From Sphingopyxis sp. 2PD (GTDB lineage Bacteria > Pseudomonadota > Alphaproteobacteria > Sphingomonadales > Sphingomonadaceae), in NCBI RefSeq assembly GCF_005503695.1, contig NZ_SCMU01000001.1:186001-250000 (forward strand): a stretch of DNA of 64,000 nt, written 5' to 3'. Below, piece by piece: positions 15,656 to 25,783 of the stretch. Position 1 is the first letter of the stretch; each line of letters starts with the position of its first letter. Under the pieces are notes generated by a model, which ran no database searches, was not told the origin of the DNA, and saw only the letters and a list, made by a program, of their open reading frames with translations. The position numbers and the translations under genes are program-made.

Positions 15656-16783
15656 ATGAGTGAAGTGACGACGCCACAGGTGCGCCCGACGCGCCCCTAT
15701 TTTTCTTCCGGTCCCTGCGCGAAGCCGCCGGCCTGGGACGCCTCCAAAATCGCTACCGAATCGCTGGGCCGCTCGCACCGCGCCAAGATCGGCAAGACGC
15801 GCCTGCAATATTGCATCGACCTGATGCGTGAGATGCTGCAGCTGCCCGATACGCACCGCATCGGCATCGTCCCGGGCTCCGACACCGGCGCGTTCGAGAT
15901 GGCGATGTGGACGATGCTCGGCGCCCGCCCCGTCACGACGCTCGCATGGGAGAGCTTCGGCGAGGGCTGGGTCACCGATGCCGCCAAGCAGCTCAAGCTC
16001 GATCCGACCGTCGTCCGCGCCGATTACGGCCAGCTTCCCGACCTCGGCCAAGTCGACTGGTCGAACGACGTGCTCTTCACCTGGAACGGCACGACCAGCG
16101 GCGTGCGCGTCCCCGACGGCGACTGGATTCCGGCCGATCGCGAAGGGCTGTCCTTCGCCGACTCGACCTCGGCCGTGTTCGCGTACGATATGCCGTGGGA
16201 CAAGATCGACGTCGCGACCTTCAGCTGGCAGAAAGTGCTCGGCGGCGAAGGCGGCCATGGCGTGCTGATCCTCGGCCCGCGCGCGGTCGAACGGCTCGAG
16301 AATTACACCCCCGCCTGGCCGCTGCCGAAGGTGTTCCGCCTCGTGTCGAAGGGCGCGCTCGCCGAGGGCGTGTTCAAGGGCGAAACGATCAACACCCCAT
16401 CGATGCTCGCCGTCGAAGACGCGATCTTTGCACTCGAATGGGCGAAGTCGCTGGGCGGCCTCGACGGCCTCAAGGCGCGCAGCGATGCCAATGCGGCGGC
16501 GCTCGACAAGATCGTCGCCGACCGCGAATGGCTGAGCCACCTCGCCGCCGATCCCGCCAGCCGCTCGAAGACTTCGGTCTGCCTGTCGGTCGCCGGGGCC
16601 GATGCGGATTTCATCAAGAAATTCGCCGCGCTGCTCGAAAAGGAAGGCGCAGCCTACGACATCGCGGGCTATCGCGACGCGCCTCCGGGGCTTCGCATCT
16701 GGTGCGGCGCGACCGTCGACACCGCCGATATAGAGGCGCTCGGCCCGTGGCTCGACTGGGCCTACGCGAGCCTTTCGGCCTGA
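15656..16783 (+). CDS. serC: Phosphoserine aminotransferase
   Basis: A 375-residue PLP enzyme that converts 3-phosphohydroxypyruvate and glutamate to phosphoserine, the second step of serine synthesis; the family can also serve pyridoxal phosphate synthesis. The PLP-binding lysine lies in FSWQKVLGGEGGHG near residue 193, and the opening RPYFSSGPCAKPP is typical of the alphaproteobacterial SerC type. AGGAGAG lies 5 bases before the ATG but is held in a hairpin of the leader. serA follows after a repeat-containing 120-base gap. Confidence 0.94.
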   Translation: MSEVTTPQVRPTRPYFSSGPCAKPPAWDASKIATESLGRSHRAKIGKTRLQYCIDLMREMLQLPDTHRIGIVPGSDTGAFEMAMWTMLGARPVTTLAWESFGEGWVTDAAKQLKLDPTVVRADYGQLPDLGQVDWSNDVLFTWNGTTSGVRVPDGDWIPADREGLSFADSTSAVFAYDMPWDKIDVATFSWQKVLGGEGGHGVLILGPRAVERLENYTPAWPLPKVFRLVSKGALAEGVFKGETINTPSMLAVEDAIFALEWAKSLGGLDGLKARSDANAAALDKIVADREWLSHLAADPASRSKTSVCLSVAGADADFIKKFAALLEKEGAAYDIAGYRDAPPGLRIWCGATVDTADIEALGPWLDWAYASLSA

Positions 16784-16796
16784 CGCTTCCCTTCTT

Positions 16797-16883
16797 CCGT
16801 TCGCCCTGAGCTTGTCGAAGGGCCGCTATTTTCTTCCGACGTCCACCAGAAGAACTGTCCTTCGACAAGCTCAGGACGAACGG
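16797..16883. repeat. Imperfect family A palindrome followed by a T run (copy 2)
   Basis: Arms CGTTCGCCCTGAGCTTGTCG and its near-inverse at the other end flank a loop of about 33 bases. It is followed by GAGTTTTTG, so it could act as a partial terminator between serC and serA and set their relative expression. Confidence 0.7.
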
Positions 16884-16903
16884 AGTTTTTGAAAGCTATA
16901 CCA

Positions 16904-18490
16904 ATGACCGCACCCAAAGTCCTCATCAGCGACAAAATGGACCCCAAGGCCGCCGCGATCTTCAAGGAACGCGGCATCGACGTCGACGTCATCACCGGCA
17001 AGACCAAGGACGAGCTGATCGCGATGATCGACGCCTATGACGGCCTCGCGATCCGCTCGGCGACCAAGGTCACCGCCGACGTCCTCGCGGCCGCGACGAA
17101 CCTGAAAGTCGTCGGCCGCGCCGGCATCGGCGTCGACAATGTCGACATTCCCGAAGCGTCGAAAAAGGGCGTCATCGTGATGAACACGCCCTTCGGCAAC
17201 AGCATCACCACCGCCGAACATGCCATCGCGATGATGTTCGCGCTTGCGCGCCAGATCCCCGAAGCCAACGCGGGAACGCAGGCGGGCAAATGGCCGAAGA
17301 ACGACTTCATGGGTGTCGAGCTGACGTCGAAGACGCTCGGCCTGATCGGCTGCGGCAACATCGGCAGCATCGTCGCGGAGCGCGCGATCGGCCTCCGCAT
17401 GAAGGTCGTCGCCTTCGACCCGTTCCTGACGCCTGAGCGCGCGATCGAACTCGGCGTCGAAAAGGCCGACCTCGACACCCTGCTCGCCAAGGCCGATTTT
17501 ATCACGCTGCACACGCCGCTCACCGACCAGACGCGCAATATCCTGTCGAAGGAGAATATCGCCAAGGCCAAGAAGGGTGTTCGCATCATCAATTGCGCGC
17601 GCGGCGGGCTGATCGACGAGGCGGCGCTGAAGGAGGCGCTCGAATCGGGTCATGTCGCGGGCGCTGCGCTCGACGTGTTCCAGACCGAGCCGCCGGCCGC
17701 CGACCATCCGCTGTTCGGCGCCCCGAACTTCATCTGCACCCCGCACCTCGGCGCCTCGACCGACGAGGCACAGGTCAATGTCGCCATCCAGGTGGCCGAG
17801 CAGCTGTCGGACTATCTCCTCACCGGCGGCATCACCAACGCGCTCAACGTCCCGAGCCTGTCGGCCGAGGAAGCCCCGAAGCTGCGCCCCTATATGAGCC
17901 TCGCCGAAAAGCTCGGCAGCCTCGTCGGCCAGCTCGCGCACGACAATCTCACGACGATCTCGGTCGAGGTCGAGGGCGCCGCCGCTGAGCTCAACCTCAA
18001 GCCGATCACCGCCGCTGTTCTGACCGGGCTGATGCGCCGCTATTCGGACAGCGTGAACATGGTCAACGCCCCGCACCTCGCGCGCGAACGCGGGCTCGAT
18101 GTTCGCGAAGTGCGGCATGACCGCGACGGCGACTATCACACGCTCGTGCGTGTGACCGTCGCCACCGAGTCCGGCGACCGCTCGGTCGCGGGCACGCTCT
18201 TCAGCAACGGCGACCCACGCCTCGTCGAGATGTTCGGCATCAAGGTCGAGGCCGATCTCGACGGCCATATGCTCTACATCGTCAACGAAGATGCACCGGG
18301 CTTCATCGGCCGTATCGGGACGGCGCTCGGCGAAGCGGGGCTCAACATCGGCACCTTCCACCTCGGCCGCCGGGCCGCCGGCGGCGAAGCGGTGCTGCTG
18401 CTCAGCCTCGACTCGCCGATGCCCGAACCTTTGCTGTGGCAACTTTGCCAACTTCCGGGCGTGAAGACGGTGAAGGGGCTGAAGTTCTGA
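16904..18490 (+). CDS. serA: D-3-phosphoglycerate dehydrogenase
   Basis: A 528-residue NAD-dependent enzyme for the first step of serine synthesis. The Rossmann loop is in LGLIGCGNIGSIVAERA (around residue 147), the catalytic arginine and histidine in NCARGGLIDE and CTPHLGASTDEAQ. The length and C-terminal ACT domain (DAPGFIGRIGTALGEAGLNI, about 462) mark the long form with an intervening domain; serine may regulate it through ACT. Start at 16904 begins MTAPKVLIS; a TTG at 16889 would add five residues. hisZ follows after a repeat. Confidence 0.95.
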   Translation: MTAPKVLISDKMDPKAAAIFKERGIDVDVITGKTKDELIAMIDAYDGLAIRSATKVTADVLAAATNLKVVGRAGIGVDNVDIPEASKKGVIVMNTPFGNSITTAEHAIAMMFALARQIPEANAGTQAGKWPKNDFMGVELTSKTLGLIGCGNIGSIVAERAIGLRMKVVAFDPFLTPERAIELGVEKADLDTLLAKADFITLHTPLTDQTRNILSKENIAKAKKGVRIINCARGGLIDEAALKEALESGHVAGAALDVFQTEPPAADHPLFGAPNFICTPHLGASTDEAQVNVAIQVAEQLSDYLLTGGITNALNVPSLSAEEAPKLRPYMSLAEKLGSLVGQLAHDNLTTISVEVEGAAAELNLKPITAAVLTGLMRRYSDSVNMVNAPHLARERGLDVREVRHDRDGDYHTLVRVTVATESGDRSVAGTLFSNGDPRLVEMFGIKVEADLDGHMLYIVNEDAPGFIGRIGTALGEAGLNIGTFHLGRRAAGGEAVLLLSLDSPMPEPLLWQLCQLPGVKTVKGLKF

Positions 18491-18500
18491 CCAACCAAAC

Positions 18501-18629
18501 GCCCTCCCCTTCAGGGGAGGGAAGCGAAACTTGGCAGCGTGCTGCCTAGTTGCAGCGGGTGGGGGCCAGCGGCCTTACGCAAGGCCCCTGGCCCCCACCC
18601 CAACCCCTCCCCTGAAGGGGAGGGGCTTT
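18501..18629. repeat. Compound inverted repeat between serA and hisZ (family C)
   Basis: CCCTCCCCTTCAGGGGAGGG starts the element and CCCTCCCCTGAAGGGGAGGG ends it; each is itself a palindrome and the two are inverted copies. Between them are a GGGGGCCAG...CTGGCCCCC pair. No gene is seen in the 172 bases between serA and hisZ. Confidence 0.75.
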
Positions 18630-18662
18630 CACTTGCGGCACGCACCGCGTAGGAGAGCCACC

Positions 18663-19784
18663 ATGCCTCGCACCCCCGCCCTGCTGCCCGAAGGCCTCCG
18701 CGACCGCCTACCCCAACAGGCGGAGGCCGCGTCGCGCGTCACCCGCGCGCTCGTCGACGCGATGCGCGCGCATGGCTATGGCCGCGTGGCACCGCCGCTG
18801 GCCGAATTCCGCGAAACGCTGGGCGGTGATGACGATCGCTCGTCGCGCGACCTGCTCCGCTTCACCGATCCTGTGTCGCAGCGGACGCTCGCGCTGCGCC
18901 CCGACATCACCCGGCAAGTCGGCCGCATCGCGACGTCATTGCTCGCCAAGGCACCGCGACCGCTGCGCCTCTGCTACGCAGGACAGGTCGTCAAACTGCG
19001 CGCCAGCCAGCTGCGCCCCGCGCGCGAAATGCTGCAGGTCGGCGCCGAACTGATCGGCAGCGACAGCGTCGCGGCGGCGCGCGAGATCGTGACGGTCGCC
19101 ATCGACGCGCTCGAAGCGGCGGGCATCGGCCCCGTCACGATCGACTTCACCCTGCCCGACGTCGTCGACCTGCTCGCGAACGGCCCGCTCCCCGTCGATA
19201 CCGATAGCCAGCAGCTGCGCGACGAACTCGACGCCAAGGACGCCGGCGCGCTGACGCGGATCGGCGCTGCCGCCTATCTGCCGCTGCTCCGCGCAACCGG
19301 TCCCTTCGATCAGGCGATCGCTGACCTGCGCGTCTTCGACACCGCGGGCGTCCTCGCCGCGCGCATCGACGCGCTCGAAGCCATCGCCGCGCCGATCCGC
19401 GACCGCGTGACGCTGACGCTTGACCCGACCGAGCGTCATGGCTTCGCCTATCAAAGCTGGTTCGGTTTTCAAATCTTCGTCCCTGGCCAGGGCGACGCGG
19501 TCGGTCGCGGCGGCGGCTATGCTATCCCCGTCGGCGAGGATCAGGAGGAATCAGCGGTCGGTTTCTCGCTCTATCCCGATCCGCTGATCGACGCGGGGCT
19601 GGGCGCCGAAGACGACGCCGAGCGCCGCATCTTCCTGCCGCTCGGCCATGACCCGGCGCTGGCCGCCAGCCTGCGCGCTGATGACTGGCAGACGGTGGCA
19701 GCCCTGTGCGACGCGGATGATGCAAAGGCGCTGGGCTGCGGATGGCGACTCGGTGCCGATGGGCCGGTCGCGGTTCAAGTCTGA
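18663..19784 (+). CDS. hisZ: ATP phosphoribosyltransferase regulatory subunit
   Basis: A 373-residue HisRS-like protein. It has the class II synthetase core (LLPEGLRDRLP; motif 2-like LRLCYAGQVVKL; motif 3-like GRGGGYAIP) but no anticodon-binding domain. HisZ joins the short HisG to form the first enzyme of histidine synthesis and carries the feedback site; a short-form hisG elsewhere is therefore expected. Start 18663 follows AGGAGAG. It is followed by a perfect palindrome. Confidence 0.88.
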   Translation: MPRTPALLPEGLRDRLPQQAEAASRVTRALVDAMRAHGYGRVAPPLAEFRETLGGDDDRSSRDLLRFTDPVSQRTLALRPDITRQVGRIATSLLAKAPRPLRLCYAGQVVKLRASQLRPAREMLQVGAELIGSDSVAAAREIVTVAIDALEAAGIGPVTIDFTLPDVVDLLANGPLPVDTDSQQLRDELDAKDAGALTRIGAAAYLPLLRATGPFDQAIADLRVFDTAGVLAARIDALEAIAAPIRDRVTLTLDPTERHGFAYQSWFGFQIFVPGQGDAVGRGGGYAIPVGEDQEESAVGFSLYPDPLIDAGLGAEDDAERRIFLPLGHDPALAASLRADDWQTVAALCDADDAKALGCGWRLGADGPVAVQV

Positions 19785-19853
19785 ACCGTAGCCCTGAGCG
19801 TGTCGAAGGGCGCCTATCCGAGAAGCGCCCTTCGACAGGCTCAGGGCTACGGT
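19785..19853. repeat. Family A palindrome (copy 3) at the hisZ end
   Basis: A 69-base hairpin of about 31-base arms starting one base after the hisZ stop, with the CTGTCGAAGGGC type core and only small mismatches (one arm has GCGTGTCG). It lies between convergent hisZ and the DOPA-dioxygenase-like gene. Confidence 0.85.
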
Positions 19854-19859
19854 GAGCCG

Positions 19860-20237
19860 TCAAAAATCCGAAATCCCGAACCGCGGCACCCCCTGATTGA
19901 CCCCCGGCGGATCGAGCACGGTCACGTCGAGTTCGACCGGCTCGCCGATCCAGTGCGCCAGCGTCGTATGGTCGGCCAGATCGTCATCGGTCAGCGGATG
20001 AATCAGCGCGCGCAGCCGCGTCGCTTCGATCGCCGCCACGACGTCATCGCGCGAGCGCGCCAGGAAATGCACTTCATATTGCGCGATCGGATGCGGCCCC
20101 GCGGCGCCATCGGTCATCGCGCCGACGAACAGGATCGCCGGATCGCTGCCGAAATCGTCGCGAAGCGCCGCGGCGACTGGCCGTTCGGCGGGGTCGTAAT
20201 AGATATGCGCATGATAGGGCGCGTCGGGGTTCGTCAT
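19860..20237 (-). CDS. DOPA 4,5-dioxygenase family protein
   Basis: A 125-residue protein with the DOPA dioxygenase (PF08883) pattern: YHAHIYYDPAERPVA at the N-terminus, GPHPIAQYEVHF in the middle and ALIHPLTDDDLADHTTLAHWIG towards the end. The histidines fit a non-haem iron site. In fungi and plants the family opens the catechol ring of DOPA in betalain pathways; the bacterial substrate is usually unknown. It lies alone on the minus strand between two palindromic repeats. Confidence 0.82.
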   Translation of the reverse strand: MTNPDAPYHAHIYYDPAERPVAAALRDDFGSDPAILFVGAMTDGAAGPHPIAQYEVHFLARSRDDVVAAIEATRLRALIHPLTDDDLADHTTLAHWIGEPVELDVTVLDPPGVNQGVPRFGISDF

Positions 20238-20260
20238 AGCTGCATATCCTCACTCTTCAG

Positions 20261-20339
20261 CCGTCATTGCGAGCGTAGCGAAGCAATCCAGAGCGTCTTT
20301 ATCCTGCTCTGGATTGCTTCGCTACGCTCGCAATGACGG
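20261..20339. repeat. Perfect 34-bp-arm palindrome (family B)
   Basis: Arms 20261-20294 and 20306-20339 are exact inverted copies around an 11-base loop. The core is CATTGCGAGCGTAGCGAAGC. It ends 3 bases before the stop of the downstream-facing hydrolase gene and so could act as its terminator. Confidence 0.9.
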
Positions 20340-20342
20340 TGG

Positions 20343-21275
20343 CTATTTGGCAAATACCCGCTTCAACCATGCATCGACGGTGGCGGTCGCCGGATAGGCA
20401 GGATCGCCCAGGCTGCGGTTGATTTCGGCATGGCCCTTCAGCCCCTCGCCCGGAAAGCTGCCATGCTCAACCCGGCTGCCCCCCGCGGTCAGCGCGTCAC
20501 CCAACGCCTTCGCCTGCCGCACCCCGTCGGGGCGCTGGACATAGAGCAGCAAGAATTCGCGCGCATTGGGCGCCGCCGCGTGCGCCGTCGGCGACAAGGC
20601 CTTTTGCCGCGCCGGGTCGGTCCCGAACGCCTGCTTGTAAGTCGCCTGCATGATGGGCGGACCGTCCTTCATCTGCGCCGGAACGTCATAGGCCGCGCCG
20701 TCGTTCGGGATCACTCCTGCAATGTCGGCAAAGGACAGGCCCGCGCCCTTCAGATAGCGCTCGTCGGTCCCGACCAGCGCGACCAGATGCGCGCCCGCGC
20801 TATGCCCCATCAGCACGATGCGCCGCCGGTCGATGCCCAGCGCGGCAGCACGGTCGATCAACGTCCTGACCGCACTGGCCACATCGGCCGCCTGCTGCTC
20901 GACCGTCGCGGCGGGGACAAGGCGGTAGTTGATCGAGGCAAAGGCATAGCCCTGCTCCGGATAATGCACGGGTTTGAACCGCCCTGTGGCATTGTCCTTG
21001 CTGCCGCGTTTCCACCCGCCGCCATGGACATAGACGATCAGCGGCGCCGGCCCCGTGGCATTTTTGGCGCGCCAGATGTCGAGCGCCTGCAACGGATCGC
21101 TGCCATAGCTGATCGTCTCGCTGCCCGGCGCCTTCGGTCCCTGTTCGGCACCCATCCGTTCGGCCATCCGTTCGCGCAGCCGCTCGCGCAGCTTTTCGCG
21201 CGCATCGCTGGCGGGCATGCTGCTCGCCACCAAAGCGGCGATCATTGCCGCGCCGATCCCGTATCGCTTGCTCAT
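20343..21275 (-). CDS. Exported alpha/beta hydrolase (esterase/lipase type)
   Basis: A 310-residue protein with an N-terminal signal segment (residues 5-22) followed by an arginine-rich stretch with [16 protein letters not shown]. The hydrolase domain has HGGGWKRGS (oxyanion hole, about residue 84), the elbow [12 protein letters not shown] and a late histidine in [11 protein letters not shown]. It resembles carboxylesterase-type enzymes such as kynurenine formamidase-like proteins; the substrate is unknown. Start 21275 chosen over 21302 because it starts the signal segment. Divergent from purA. Confidence 0.8.
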   Translation of the reverse strand: MSKRYGIGAAMIAALVASSMPASDAREKLRERLRERMAERMGAEQGPKAPGSETISYGSDPLQALDIWRAKNATGPAPLIVYVHGGGWKRGSKDNATGRFKPVHYPEQGYAFASINYRLVPAATVEQQAADVASAVRTLIDRAAALGIDRRRIVLMGHSAGAHLVALVGTDERYLKGAGLSFADIAGVIPNDGAAYDVPAQMKDGPPIMQATYKQAFGTDPARQKALSPTAHAAAPNAREFLLLYVQRPDGVRQAKALGDALTAGGSRVEHGSFPGEGLKGHAEINRSLGDPAYPATATVDAWLKRVFAK

Positions 21276-21427
21276 ATCCGCACCTCCATCGCCCCCCGGC
21301 ACCGGTCCATTGTCCAGCGCAAATGTCGCAAATTCATCCCAGCGTGCTTGCCTCTGCGGCCAAATCCGCTAAGGCCGCGCCGGACCCGCGCTGGTCGTTT
21401 TCGGGTCCGGTTCAGCAGGACAGCATC

Positions 21428-22717
<1,290 letters not shown>

Positions 22718-22720
22718 CGA

Positions 22721-23611
22721 TCAGCGCCCAGCCGCAGCGACGTCCCGGATCGCCGCGACGAAGCCCGCCGGGTCGTCCTCCTGAATGAAGTGGCCGCCGT
22801 GCAGCGTGCGATGCGTGACGCGCGCCGCGCCGGGAACGCGCGACGTGAACAGGGCATCGCCGCCGCGCGTGATGGGATCACCGTCGGAAAAGCAGCACAG
22901 GAACGGCTTGTCGAACGCTTCTAGCGCAGCCCAGGCGCGCTTCTGGTCGGGGACCGCAATATTGTCGCCGAGGGGCACGAAGGACGGATAGACCCGCGCG
23001 GCCACCTTTGAAGCGCGGGTGGGGAATGGCGCGTCATAGGCGGCGATTTCCGCCGCGCTCAATTCGCGTTTGGCGCCCGCTTTGACGATCTTCCCGATCG
23101 GGAACACCGGACTGTAGCGCGAAAAGGCGCGCCAGATCGCGAAAGCGCGCGGCGCGCGCTGGCCTTCGGGAAGCCCGCCGTTCGACAGCGCCACGCCCGC
23201 AAAGCGTTCGGGCATTTCGGCGACGAGGCGCAGGCCGATCAGCGAACCCCAATCCTGGCACGCGAGGATGATGTCCTTCAGATCAAGCGCCTCGATCCAC
23301 TGCCGCATCCACGCAACCTGCGCCGCATAACTGTACGCCGAACGATCGAGCGGCTTGTCCGAGCGACCGAAGCCGATCAGGTCGGGCGCGACGACGCGAA
23401 ACCCGGCATCGACCGCGGGGCCGATCATGTGGCGATAGAGATAGGCCCAGGTCGGCTCGCCGTGGAGCATCAGCACCGGCTGCGCGTCGCGTGGCCCTTC
23501 GTCGACATAATGAACGCGCAGGCCGCCCACGATCTCGATGTAATTTGGCGCATAGGGCCAGTCCGGCAAATCCACGAAACGATCGTCCGGCGTGCGATAA
23601 ACGCGCATCAT
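22721..23611 (-). CDS. Haloalkane dehalogenase, subfamily I type
   Basis: A 296-residue alpha/beta hydrolase. The order HGEPTW (residues 50-55), CQDWGS with nucleophile Asp120 and halide-binding Trp121, the acid in SDGDPIT (243-247) and His274 in HGGHFIQED fits haloalkane dehalogenases, and the acid after strand 7 fits subfamily I, to which DhlA belongs. Such enzymes replace a halogen on an alkyl carbon with a hydroxyl, using water. Start 23611 follows GGGGGGAAG. Close relatives include epoxide hydrolases, but those usually have tyrosines in the cap. Real substrates are unknown. Confidence 0.82.
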   Translation of the reverse strand: MMRVYRTPDDRFVDLPDWPYAPNYIEIVGGLRVHYVDEGPRDAQPVLMLHGEPTWAYLYRHMIGPAVDAGFRVVAPDLIGFGRSDKPLDRSAYSYAAQVAWMRQWIEALDLKDIILACQDWGSLIGLRLVAEMPERFAGVALSNGGLPEGQRAPRAFAIWRAFSRYSPVFPIGKIVKAGAKRELSAAEIAAYDAPFPTRASKVAARVYPSFVPLGDNIAVPDQKRAWAALEAFDKPFLCCFSDGDPITRGGDALFTSRVPGAARVTHRTLHGGHFIQEDDPAGFVAAIRDVAAAGR

Positions 23612-23684
23612 CTTCCCCCCCACTCTTGGCCGCGATCAGCTTAGGGGACTTCCGTTGCGGCGCAAGCCGTGCCACGCTCGCGCG

Positions 23685-24275
23685 ATGACTCGACATATCC
23701 TCATTTTCTACGGCAGCTACCGCCGCGACCGGCAGGGCATCAAGCTCGCGCATTGGCTGGTCGACGCGATCGTCGCGCGCGGCGACAGCGCCGAACTGAT
23801 CGACGCCAAGGCCGTGGGCCTGCCGATGCTCGACCGCATGTACAAGGAATATCCGAAGGGCGAGGCGCCGCCTGCAATGGCCGAACTCGCGGCCAAGATT
23901 CGCGCTGCCGACGGCTTCGTCTTCGTCACCGGCGAATATAATTGGGGGCCGCAGCCGGGACTTAAAAACCTCACCGACCATTTCCTCGAAGAATGGTTCT
24001 GGCGGCCCGCCGCCATCGCCTGTTACTCGGCGGGGCCATGGTCGGGGGTGCGCGCGATGATGGGGTGGCGCGATACGCTCGGGGAGATGGGCATGGCGGT
24101 CACCTCGTCGATCCTGCCCGTCGGGCGGATCGGCGGCGCTTTCGATGCCGATGGTGCGCCGACGGGCGACGATGGCGCACGGCTTGTGAAAAGCTTCCCG
24201 CGCTTCGCCGATGATCTCAATTGGTGGATCGATGCCGCGAAAGCACAGCGCGCGAAGGTCGATCCGCCCTATTGA
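23685..24275 (+). CDS. NAD(P)H-dependent FMN reductase family protein
   Basis: A 196-residue flavodoxin-like protein. ILIFYGSYRRDRQGIKLA at the N-terminus fits the phosphate-binding loop for FMN and GEYNWGPQPGLKNLTDHF the flavin-contact and family signature region. It is expected to reduce FMN, quinones or azo compounds with NAD(P)H in the cytoplasm. Start 23685 chosen; an ATG at 23655 gives a basic extension without homology. Divergent from the dehalogenase gene, so the two may share a control region of 73 bases. Confidence 0.85.
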   Translation: MTRHILIFYGSYRRDRQGIKLAHWLVDAIVARGDSAELIDAKAVGLPMLDRMYKEYPKGEAPPAMAELAAKIRAADGFVFVTGEYNWGPQPGLKNLTDHFLEEWFWRPAAIACYSAGPWSGVRAMMGWRDTLGEMGMAVTSSILPVGRIGGAFDADGAPTGDDGARLVKSFPRFADDLNWWIDAAKAQRAKVDPPY

Positions 24276-24283
24276 TGAAATGA

Positions 24284-24350
24284 CCTTAGCCCTGGGCCTG
24301 TCGAAGGGCGCTTCACCGAGAAGCGCCCTTCGACAGGCCCAGGGCTACGG
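24284..24350. repeat. Family A palindrome (copy 4)
   Basis: Two 30-base arms (24284-24313 and 24321-24350) around a 7-base loop; one end differs by a single base (CCTTAGCCC against GGGCTACGG). It lies between the convergent ends of the FMN reductase and MFS transporter genes. Confidence 0.88.
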
Positions 24351-24358
24351 CTTTATCT

Positions 24359-25672
24359 TTAACCCGACTTAAGTTCCGCCTTCAGCCGCAGGCTCGCCCG
24401 CCAGAAAAAGAACGCCGGGATCAGGCCCAGCCACGCGGCGCCATAAAGCACCCAGCGCACGCTTTCCTGCCCCGCGAGCGGCTGGAGCGCATCGGACAAC
24501 ACCCCGAACAGGAACGGCCCAAGCCCAAGCCCGATCAGATTTTGGCCGAACAGCATGATCGACGCCGCGACCGCTCGCGCGCGCGGCTGGACCAGCCCCT
24601 GCACACAGCCATAGGCCGGGCCATAATAGGCCGAATTGAGGATGGTCGGGATGATCAGCATCGCCACCGCGATCCGCCAATCCTCCATATAATAGCCGAG
24701 GAACAGGATCGGTGCCGCGATCGCCATGCCATAGGCGGGAAAGGTAAGCAGGTGCTTCTTGTCGCGCGGACCATATTTGTCGGCCATCTTGCCGCCGAGC
24801 CAGGTGCCGAACGCCCCGGCCAGTCCCAGCACAACCGCCATCGACAGCCCCGCTTCGGTCGTCGACAGCCCGTGACTGCGAATGAAGAAGCTGATCGTCC
24901 AGAGCGCCTTGCCGTAACCCAGCACGGCAACGACCGACGCCGCAATCAGGATATAGATGAAGGCGCGCGAGCTGAAAATCTCGCGCAGCGCCTCACCGGT
25001 TGAAAGCGGAACGACGGCGCGCGCCGTGGCGACCGCTTCCGCCGAACGGCTATGGCGCGGTTCGCGCATGACGAACAGCACGACGAGCGCGAGCAGAATG
25101 CCGGGCGCGCCGACCATCATCAACGCGATCCGCCAGCCATAAATGTCGTTCACCACGCCGCCGATGATCAGGCCGAGCAGCGATCCGATCGGCACGCCCA
25201 GCCCATAAAAGGCGATCGCCGACGACCGCTTTTCGACCGGCACGCTATCGGAAATCAGCGAATGCGCCGCTGGCGTGCAGCCCGCTTCGCCGACGCCGAC
25301 GCCAACGCGCGCCAGCAGCAATTGGACAAAATTCTGCGCCAGTCCGCACACCGCGGTCATTGCCGACCAGATCGCCAGCGAAATCGCGATCAAGCGAACG
25401 CGGTTCGTGCCGTCCTTGTCGGCATAACGGGCGATGGGAATGCCAAGCAGCGCATAGAATACGGCAAAGGCGGGTCCGGCCAGCAAGCCCAGTTGGGTAT
25501 CCGAAAGCCCGAGATCGGCCTTGATCGGTTCGGCCAGGATGTTGACGATCTGCCGGTCGAGGAAATTGAAGATATAGACGATCAGCAGGATCCACAGCAT
25601 CGTCCGCGTTTGCGCGGACACCCCGGCGGCGGGTGTGGTGACGCCCTGCGACAAGGCAGCTTTATCGGTCAT
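24359..25672 (-). CDS. Spinster-type MFS transporter
   Basis: A 437-residue protein with 12 predicted helices. The first half has FNFLDRQIVNILAEPIKADLGLSDTQLGLLAG and ARVGVGVGEAGCTPAAHSLISD, which are characteristic of the spinster-like MFS branch common in sphingomonads. It should be a secondary transporter in the inner membrane; lipids, sugars or organic acids are possible cargo and cannot be chosen. Start 25672 gives MTDKAALSQ. The frame stays open for far longer upstream only because that strand is antisense to the amidase. Confidence 0.85.
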   Translation of the reverse strand: MTDKAALSQGVTTPAAGVSAQTRTMLWILLIVYIFNFLDRQIVNILAEPIKADLGLSDTQLGLLAGPAFAVFYALLGIPIARYADKDGTNRVRLIAISLAIWSAMTAVCGLAQNFVQLLLARVGVGVGEAGCTPAAHSLISDSVPVEKRSSAIAFYGLGVPIGSLLGLIIGGVVNDIYGWRIALMMVGAPGILLALVVLFVMREPRHSRSAEAVATARAVVPLSTGEALREIFSSRAFIYILIAASVVAVLGYGKALWTISFFIRSHGLSTTEAGLSMAVVLGLAGAFGTWLGGKMADKYGPRDKKHLLTFPAYGMAIAAPILFLGYYMEDWRIAVAMLIIPTILNSAYYGPAYGCVQGLVQPRARAVAASIMLFGQNLIGLGLGPFLFGVLSDALQPLAGQESVRWVLYGAAWLGLIPAFFFWRASLRLKAELKSG

Positions 25673-25783
25673 TCTGATCTCCCGCACCCATGGGAGCAGA
25701 CCGGGGGGACTGGTGTCAACGCCCTTGCGGCGCCCCGAAAATCGCCGCTTGCAATTGCCGCTACGGCTGCCAGCCTGCGGCGC

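Noticed and set aside
16871-18451. Open frame of 526 codons opposite serA
   Set aside because: Antisense shadow of serA; no start signal.
23655-23684. Longer start of the FMN reductase
   Set aside because: The extra residues are basic and not part of the flavodoxin-like fold; the start at 23685 is next to the conserved strand.
25052-25783. N-terminal extension of the amidase
   Set aside because: The part is antisense to the MFS gene; the signal peptide begins at 25784.
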